DNA of 64,000 nt from contig OZ025223.1 of the NCBI GenBank assembly GCA_964019055.1, forward strand, positions 1,548,125 to 1,612,124. Reading direction: 5' to 3'. The position numbers and the translations under genes were made by a program. The notes beneath the pieces were generated by a model. The model saw only the letters and a list, made by a program, of their open reading frames with translations, was not told the DNA's origin and ran no database searches. Positions 57,301 through 64,000 of the stretch are shown here, in pieces. The first letter of the stretch is position 1. The number at the start of each line of letters is the position of its first letter. Source of the stretch: Anthopleura xanthogrammica (Eukaryota > Cnidaria > Anthozoa > Actiniaria > Actiniidae).

Positions 57301-60300
57301 TATTTTAACTTTTAATTTAATCAATCACCATTTAATTTGTCATAAATACATTGATTACAGGACATGCAATTCATTTGAGTATGTAAAAATAATCCAATGT
57401 TTTAGATTACACTGTATACCATATATGTTACAATCTTTTTCGAGCCCTTGTCATTCACTTGTAACAGCTCAACATTTTTGAGTTATTTTTAAGGCTTACT
57501 TCAGCCAGTATCATAATCTTGATAGTAAGCTTAAAAATTAGAAATCTCAAGTTTACTAGGTTGGAAATATAAGCACCAAAATTTAATATGGTTTTTGAAG
57601 ACAATATGCAAAGAGATTTCCCAGTTTTCACTATTTTCATGCATTTTTTTTTTGCTTCCAAGTAGAGAAAAAGTTTTTCCAGGGCTTTCAAGCACTTTGA
57701 ATATCTGCCATTAAGATAGTTCTTGTTGATTAATTTACTATGCAGTCATAACTCAAAAAGCATTAATAAATGGTTTACATAGTTGGTTACTTGAATATAA
57801 AATATATAATTTTCTCCAGGGTTAGAATTTCATCTTCGCTTTTTTTTTCATTTCATGTGTTTATTCAGAAAATCGTGAAACAAATCATCAGCTTCGATTT
57901 CTGGCTTCTCTTCTAGTTTTTGTTCTGGTTTTTCCGTTGGTTTCTCTTCTGGCTTCTCTTCCGGCTTCTCTTCTATTTTCTTCCTATTTTTCAAAATTCT
58001 GCATTCTCCCTTTCTCATGCATCTTTCCATATGTCCCATAATGCACATCTCATAACAAAGCCCCAGGAGCCGACCAAAGTGGGTCCTTGAAGGGCACCTG
58101 TAGTAGCAGGTGTCTGCCCCCTTTTCTAAGCAGTCCCTGTAACATAAGTAGCACTCATTTTCGCCTGTTTGACCACCTGATTGCTCTTGACCACGTGATC
58201 GGGAGCACAGCAAAATGAGACATATTGTCATGGCAACCAAGACTTTCATCATTCTGTTACTCAATGCTGAAAGAAAAAGATTAAACCATTTTAAATGTAC
58301 CGAGAGAAGAAAATCATACATAAGAGAATGACATGTGGTCTTTAAAGAAAACGCGGTTGACAATAAAGGTGGATTATAAGATCAAAATAAAAATTCCGAG
58401 TTTAACGACGGTTGTAAAATGAGACTTTTTTCGAGTTCGTTCGTCTAGGAATTTCAAGTACTTCCTTTCATCCAAGCTTTTCTTAATCTTTAAATACCTA
58501 CTCGTATAGGTCAGAGTTCACTGATTTGAAAAGCAAACTGCCTTCTCCCTCGAAGACTGGATAAAAACCAGACATTAACTTAAAATTCGTAACTGAAATT
58601 TGTAATCTTCCGTTGGTCTGGAATTTGAATTGTAAATGTTATGATTTTTCTTCTCGAACGATGAAAAAGTTGAGAGTCTTGTTTTTATCAACCAGAAGTT
58701 TAGGCGTCCATTCTTATCTAAAATCGCGTATTGAAAAAACCGATGCTGTTTATTTATTCCAGAGCTGAAAGCGTTGGCAATATTTTCCCCCTGGCCATAG
58801 TGGAAAGAGAGCTTTATTTTTGGTTTGCTTGAAAAATGTGTTCAACTTGGACTAGTATTTTAGCCACGAAAAGAATAAACGCTATCAGATGCTAGGTTTT
58901 TTTTGTAAATTTTGAATTTTAGGTTTTGATATCAGTTTTGATATGAACTGTATGAACTTTACCATGAACTGCGCACGAATAGGGAAAACCATTTCAATGT
59001 AAAGTGATAAAAGAAATTATGTACAAAGTTGCAAAGTTAGCTTACAGCACATACAATTAACGAATTTACGTCAATCAATTATTTTCCTCTTTTCGTCAAA
59101 AATTTCTTCAAATGGTTTTCAGATAGACGAAATAAAAATTCAAATTAGCTGAAAGGTGAAAATAGTTCTTACCTTTTTCTGTGGAAAAATTGCTTTAAAA
59201 TTCAAAGACTCGGTGAGACCTTCCTTGGTAGTCGTTCAACAACAGTACGTTATAAAAACTTTGACTCGTGTACGATACTTTTATGATTGTTTATCGTAAT
59301 ACGATACGTTGTTGTGATAGCCAGCCACGTCACGGAAACCTATAGTTATTTGTAAGGCTACACCCAACGGAACTTTAGTATTTATTTTATTAACTCAAGT
59401 AGGATGACAATGCAGTTATATTGATACGTTGGACCAGCTATTCGGAAACAGCTTTTAGATTGTTACTGTAGAAGAGACGGGAGCGGGAAGGTTCGTGAAT
59501 CTTGTTTTATTGGCTACTGATGGCTTTTCATATACTGCTTTGACAATCAAAATGTTTTATAACAGAATAAATGAACACAGGCTTTCAAAAAGAAATTATC
59601 TGAAAATGTTTTTTTGCAAAAAATTTTCATTTGCTGTCGTTGTTGCTGCTACTGTTGTTGGTGGTGGTTTGGTTGAGCTAAAACAGGATTAACTTTCGTT
59701 GAATTTTCTAGAATTATTAAGTAATTTTGTGTACAAGCCTTTTCCGTTAGATATTTCCACCTATCATAGTAATTACGACGATAAAAAAATCGATTGTACG
59801 AATTGCAAAATTCAGTGTCGCTAATTTTGTTAAACGTAACGCAGGCGGCTGACGCAAGAAATTGTAAAACTCAAACTTCAAAAACGATATTCAGATTTTA
59901 TGCATATCTCTGCTAATTTCGGAATTTTATTTAACCAAAAAAGTATTTTAAAGCATTTCCTGTTGACTTTACAGAAGTATCAAGAATTTTGGATAGTATT
60001 TATAGAGCATTACCTCATCAGAATATGTTAAATTTGCTAAATATGGACGGATTTTTAGGAAATCGAGAAGTGTTTCCGAAGTTAACGAATTCTACGTTCC
60101 TAGACTCATATATCACTGCTCTTTTTGGTTCTGGAATTTATTTTGAAGTTTGACCATTTTAGGTTTCAATAAAAAATAATGCCAAAAAGTGGTAACAGGA
60201 GAGCGATCACTAGAAAATTCTAGAAAATTCTCAACAAAAAAAATCTTTTTTTGTAACTTTTCTTTTTCGAACTTTTAAATTCGTATTTTTTTCTTATTTT

Positions 60301-63300
60301 ATTTCGTCCAAATTCATTTTAGAGGAAGAACCATTCGAAAGCCAATGGAAAGCCATTTCAAGGTTACGGTGTGTCGTAACGTAATTTCACTGTGAATGGA
60401 TGAAGCGAACAATAGGAAACCCTTTCAGTGTTACGTGCCTTTGTGGTACGCGTGGTTGATACACAAAATTACTGCGAAAAAAGCAGAATTTCTTCTATTT
60501 AAAATAGCTCAAAAACCCTCGAAAAAATAAGACAGTCTGTTGAAGAAGTTTGAATTTCGTAACAATTTTAGAATATTTCTCTTCCACATCGATTTTTTTT
60601 GATCGTGGCAGTGTGTCGGTGTCGAAGCAACTTCCGGTTTAGACTGGATTTTTGCGATTAACGCGAAAAATGTTAATCTTAATCAAGAGAGCATTTTATA
60701 TAAAGAGAGGGAAACTTCTTATTAAATATCGCAAGCCACATGTGAATTCCCGGTTGGGCTATTTTTAGCATCCAAAATCGTTTGGTTTTTAATTTTTTGA
60801 TGACGTGGACGTGTGCGCGGTGCTCAAAAACAACATGACTTTTCGTCGATTTTTCTCAGTTTTTTCGACAAAATCTATTAGATAAAGCAAAAAGATCAGG
60901 ATTGGCTATGTTCTGTTCTCTGATAAAACACGACTGAGGCTGTTGAACACTCAAAAAGACGCGAAATTTTTTTTTTTTCCTTCAAAAATCTTTACATGCT
61001 TTCGCTACTTCCAGGATTGGATGAAGCACAGGAATAGGTATAGCAAAAATTGTTTGTACGCGGATGCTTAAATTAGCCGAACCGGGAATGCACATGGCGC
61101 GCGCGGTAATAATAAGTAGATTTGGTTCGGTAGATTTAGTACTGATAACTGTCACTGTCACGCAACTCGCACTCGCACTGTCAAGTAACGGAATTGACGA
61201 GACCAGTTGAACCAATCACAGCACGCGAAATCACGGCACCGTCACAGCCACGGCACGGCTGTACAGCGAAGTTTTTCACTATAATACAAACTCTATTCTA
61301 AATGAGACTGCAAAAAATATATAAATAATCACATATATGAATGGAATTTTAGAGTGACCGTACAGTTTTTACAGCCGATAATTTCTAAGCACTTCAAGCA
61401 CGCACCCAATCGAACGAAAACATCCCATTGGTGTTTTCCTGTATAGATATGATTATCTTATCTATAAATGACTATTTTCCTTGTGTGGGAGATTCTTGAA
61501 CCAGATGGTTGACACGCCAAAATCTTGGTCTGCAACACACAGGAGGTTTTTAGCTCAATTAAAATATTTCCTTTTTTGTCTCAAGAGTTTTTTAACGAAG
61601 GTTTTGAATATCTTTCTAGTCTAGTCGAGTTAATCAGTAGCTCATCGCCTCTGCACACCTCTTCGTGGTAGTTTGGGCGCATTTTTTTTCTAAGCCACAA
61701 TGTCCAACGAATCTATTTTAATGAGATGTCCCCCACAAAGGTATCCGGAAAAGAAAGTGAGGATTGATGGAACGTAATAGATTTTAATTCACTTACGATG
61801 AAAAGAAAAAGAATTAAGAAAAGTTATTTTTTGCAGTTGATTGCTGGCTGCGCTTTTCACAAGAATCCCATCATTTCAGTTCAGCACGCCCGCAAATAAA
61901 AATCAATTGCGCATGCCCAGAAAGCAGTAAAAAAAGGCGGGAAAATAGTAATGAAAATAGCGGGCGCGTTCACAACATTCAAAATTGTTAAATTTCTGAA
62001 TTCGTTTTGATATTTGAAGCAAAATTACTCCTATATTATTGCTATTGATTTTTTTGACAAAGACTAAATCGCTGCAACTTTCTTCAAGTTTCTCACCAAT
62101 TTGGGTTGGGTTTCGAGGTTTACAGTACACTTCCGCTAAAGATTACATTCTTAGAAGTTTTTGGTGGGAAGGTAGATTAACCGGAAGCGGAAGTGGCGTC
62201 ACGAATTTTAAGAAAAAGTCAAGTAGTTGGTCAGACAATGAACCAGTGGTTTCTGGAGAAAACTGCTGAAAATCGAAGGAATTTTACTAAAACGTTTTTC
62301 TTTTCTTTTTTTAAACACAGATTTGTATAAACATGGACTGCAAAGAAGCAATTTCGTCCCTTTTATACCAATTTTAAAGGTTTGTAAATACATGTAAATA
62401 AGTTGAAGAATTTTGTTAAAAACGTTTGTGGTATATGTTCTTATGTTCTTGGCTTGAAAAATATTATTTTAATTATTTCAGAATCGATGTAAAGTACTTT
62501 GTTTGGATTCAGGAATTGACTATCGATTGAGAGGTAAGATCATGAAAAACCCTCGAACCAAGGGTGAAACCTAACAAACTCTACTCAAGGCGCGGAAATA
62601 CGAGCAGCAAATCCTTGCAACTTGTCGCGCAACATTGTGGCGTTGCATGTTGCAGAGTGAATGATGGCTTACCACCCCACGCGAAACAACAAAATGTTGT
62701 TGCGCGACTTTGTTACACAAAGTAGAAGCTCTTTCTACTCTCTGCAACAATGAAACATTGTTGCGCGCGGGTTGGTAATACGAGCAACATTCGCTCTGCA
62801 ACTTGCAACGCAACAATGCTGCGCGACAAGCTGCACGATTTTGTTGCTCGTATTTCCGCGCCTTGAGTAGAGTTTGTTAGGTTTCACCGATTATATTTCC
62901 GCACCATCACATGTGATGGCAACGCTAAAAAGGTACAAAATTGATGCAAATTTACATTTTCATTTTCATTTTCAGATATATCTCATATCGGAAAGGTCTA
63001 TTTTAGGTAAGCTTATAAATCAGAATGTTTTACTGACTGTATTCCTTCAACTGAAACGGCTCTCCTCTTTGGTACACAGTGTAAAGTTGTATTCAGTATT
63101 TTTTTGGGGGGTTTTGGTTTTCAGCTCTTACGATGAAAATTCGACTCAAGAACTTGATTGGATTTTCTCCAACATAGCAGGAGAGGAAGCCATGAGTAAG
63201 TTGGGTTGTTATTTGTCTGTTTTCAATGGACTATTTTCACTGCCTTCAACTGAAATATGATGACAATGACAATGATTATGGTGGCGAATGATGATGCTTA

Positions 63301-64000
63301 TGATGATGATATGGTGATGATGATGGAGATGGCAATGGAGATATGATGATTGTGATGATGATAGAGATTATATAGTTATGATGAAGATGATGTTGGTAAT
63401 GAGTAATGATGCTAATAATCATGATGACAAACACGTTGGAGTAATGATTATTATTGTGGTGGTGGTGGTTATGATGTTATGTGCGTAGATAGTTGATATA
63501 ATGATTCTAATGATGATGATCAATCAATGATTTTCGTGGTGTCAGCGGTGACTTGAGTGAAGGTGTCTTTAATGACAATTTCGGAAGGCCAATACTGATA
63601 TTTCATCCATATTATTTCAGATGGCAAGTGTGAGATAGAAGCAAGAGATATCGAGATCGTTGAAGGCGGGCGGACAATACACGCACCAATCACATGCGGA
63701 CATCTGGCAGACTTTACTTTTGAACAGCTTTGCATGAAGGTATGAAAACCAAGTGATTTGAAACCATTTGAGAGCTCGTCGTAATCCGTACGTTCGCCAA
63801 TCACGGTCACGCAAACTTACTGCTGTTTTCATTGTTACGCGCTGTTCAAGAAAGACACTCAGTAGTCCCCTTCACAGTTCCCTGCACCATCTTGAAGGGT
63901 AGCCGTGGCCAGTTTGCATCGAAGCGAGAGGAAAGGGAACTGTGAAGGGGACTATTCATCTTTTCCCATACATCGGTTCACTGGTCACAGACAAAGCTTT
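54384..64000 (+). CDS. AFG1L: AFG1L (LACE1) mitochondrial AAA ATPase, C-terminus beyond window
   Basis: AFG1/LACE1 is a mitochondrial AAA-type ATPase linked to turnover of respiratory-chain subunits. Eleven in-frame exons are present: 54384-54477, 54847-55034, 55753-55813, 56356-56457, 56549-56682, 56999-57098, 62321-62379, 62482-62533, 62976-63006, 63125-63195, 63621-63739 (337 aa so far). The basic hydrophobic N-terminus suits a mitochondrial presequence. Walker [15 protein letters not shown] spans the exon 3/4 junction. RIHKQKK and then Walker B LLCFDEFQ follow. [10 protein letters not shown], then [20 protein letters not shown], bridges the 5.2-kb intron. LDSGIDYR and [13 protein letters not shown] are also family motifs. 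The last exon ends at a good donor (63740). By family length the final 100 or so residues lie to the right. A Cys-rich gene is nested antisense in intron 6. Confidence 0.95.
55336..55625. mobile_element. MITE-like element with about 65-bp terminal inverted repeats
   Basis: ACAGCGCGACGTGCCTTACC to CCAATCAAAATGCGAGAA at the left returns inverted at 55555-55625. It shares the GTGGCC and C/GTGCCTTACCGTGG style ends with 56104-56311. Confidence 0.8.
56104..56311. mobile_element. Related MITE-like element
   Basis: GTGTGACACGCCTAACTGTG plus GCCACCCAATTA is mirrored by AATTGGGTGGCCACAGTTAG and GTGCGTTGCAC. The ends are a diverged form of the 55336-55625 ends. Confidence 0.75.
56717..56948 (+). repeat. 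86-bp minisatellite inside AFG1L intron 5
   Basis: Nearly three units of the same sequence as at 50467-50722, here filling most of a 316-bp intron. A truncated inverted piece (GGGGGATTGGAATTCCTAAG) lies at about 57196. Confidence 0.92.
57848..58252 (-). CDS. Small secreted Cys-rich protein with EKPE-repeat tail
   Basis: 134 aa. The Met at 58252 is chosen because a strong signal peptide follows directly ([16 protein letters not shown], likely cut before QEQ), and a splice acceptor lies 15 bp upstream. A 5' non-coding exon probably ends at 59173 (donor GTAAGAAC). The mature part has nine cysteines plus linker residues arranged C-x2-C-x3-C-x7-C-x3-C, then C-x3-C-x7-C-x5-C: two units with the helical-hairpin spacing C-x3-C-x7-C. 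The tail is a run of about seven [12 protein letters not shown] units ending in an acidic/amphipathic helix. I recognise no named family. A secreted structural, antimicrobial or venom-type role are all possible and none is shown. It is nested antisense in AFG1L intron 6. Confidence 0.8.
   Translation of the reverse strand: MMKVLVAMTICLILLCSRSRGQEQSGGQTGENECYLCYRDCLEKGADTCYYRCPSRTHFGRLLGLCYEMCIMGHMERCMRKGECRILKNRKKIEEKPEEKPEEKPTEKPEQKLEEKPEIEADDLFHDFLNKHMK
59174..62320. other. Remainder of AFG1L intron 6, no gene seen
   Basis: The left end should be the promoter of the nested Cys-rich gene. The rest is AT-rich, has no convincing exon and contains one CACGG-rich repeat copy (61130-61290). Confidence 0.4.
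61130..61290. repeat. CACGG-rich repeat family copy
   Basis: ACTGTCACTGTCACGCAACT, AACCAATCACAGCACGCGAA and CACAGCCACGGCACGGC, with a GTTTTTCACT edge, match 25075-25245 and 48890-49075. Confidence 0.55.
62563..62888. mobile_element. MITE-like element with 45-bp terminal inverted repeats
   Basis: GGTGAAACCTAACAAACTCT plus ACTCAAGGCGCGGAAATACG is mirrored exactly at 62846-62888. The interior is a series of inverted GCAACTTG/CAACATTGTTGCGCG words, so the whole 326 bp could fold. It fills most of the intron between AFG1L exons 8 and 9. Confidence 0.85.
63255..63530 (+). repeat. GAT-rich microsatellite in AFG1L intron 10
   Basis: Degenerate GATGATGAT/GGTGATGAT array, ending before the polypyrimidine tract of exon 11. 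Confidence 0.85.
63863..63954. mobile_element. Foldback element with AGTCCCCTTCACAGT ends
   Basis: AGTCCCCTTCACAGTTCCCT is mirrored by AGGGAACTGTGAAGGGGACT, 92 bp in all. A half copy lies at 12978-13022. Confidence 0.8.
63967..64000. mobile_element. Foldback family D, cut by the window end
   Basis: ACATCGGTTCACTGGTCACA and GACAAAGC match the left arm of 38520-38660. Confidence 0.6.

Noticed and set aside
59495..59692. 65-codon frame in the AFG1L intron
   Set aside because: No recognisable content, splice signals or start context; chance frame in AT-rich DNA.

Overview
The window looks like nuclear DNA of a sea anemone; Nematostella vectensis or a close relative is my best guess. It is AT-rich and has spliced genes with short GT-AG introns. 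The protein set is animal (a TRPA channel, a rhodopsin-class receptor, ARL6/BBS3, PNISR, USP16/45, AFG1L). It also carries a very dense load of small foldback (MITE-like) elements, tandem minisatellites and tRNA-derived SINE-like pieces. Species is inference; there is no decisive marker. All exon limits below were worked out by hand from GT/AG sites plus unbroken reading frame across each junction.

Layout. 1.7-6.6 kb: PNISR, an SR-rich nuclear protein (+). 7.9-17.2 kb: a complete 12-exon TRPA channel (-), convergent with PNISR. 18.9-21.7 kb: a 5-exon gene for a small membrane-anchored YccV/HspQ-domain protein (-). 23.2-42.0 kb: a 16-exon USP16/45-type deubiquitinase (-), whose last exon carries an in-frame TAA just before the catalytic His box. 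A one-exon class A GPCR (31.7-32.8 kb, +) lies inside one of its introns. 42.6-48.1 kb: a 9-exon glutaredoxin-DEP-DUF547 protein (+), divergent from the USP gene. 50.4-54.2 kb: ARL6 (-), complete at 186 residues. 54.4 kb to the right edge: AFG1L, a mitochondrial AAA ATPase (+), head-to-head with ARL6 over 164 bp and cut by the window end. A small Cys-rich secreted protein (57.8-58.3 kb, -) sits inside the large AFG1L intron.

The genes do not form one pathway. They are ordinary metazoan neighbours in alternating orientation: three convergent or divergent pairs and two nested genes. The non-coding part is dominated by repeats: 57-, 53-, 81-, 86-, 92-, 97- and 124-bp tandem arrays, GGAT/ATTC/GAT microsatellites, and more than fifteen inverted-repeat elements, several families recurring two to five times.

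The observations I would follow up first are the nonsense codon in the USP gene, the Grx-DEP-DUF547 architecture, the nested Cys-rich secreted protein, the receptor with QRF in place of DRY whose last coding segment has been tandemly amplified, and the 86-bp minisatellite that fills introns of two neighbouring genes.
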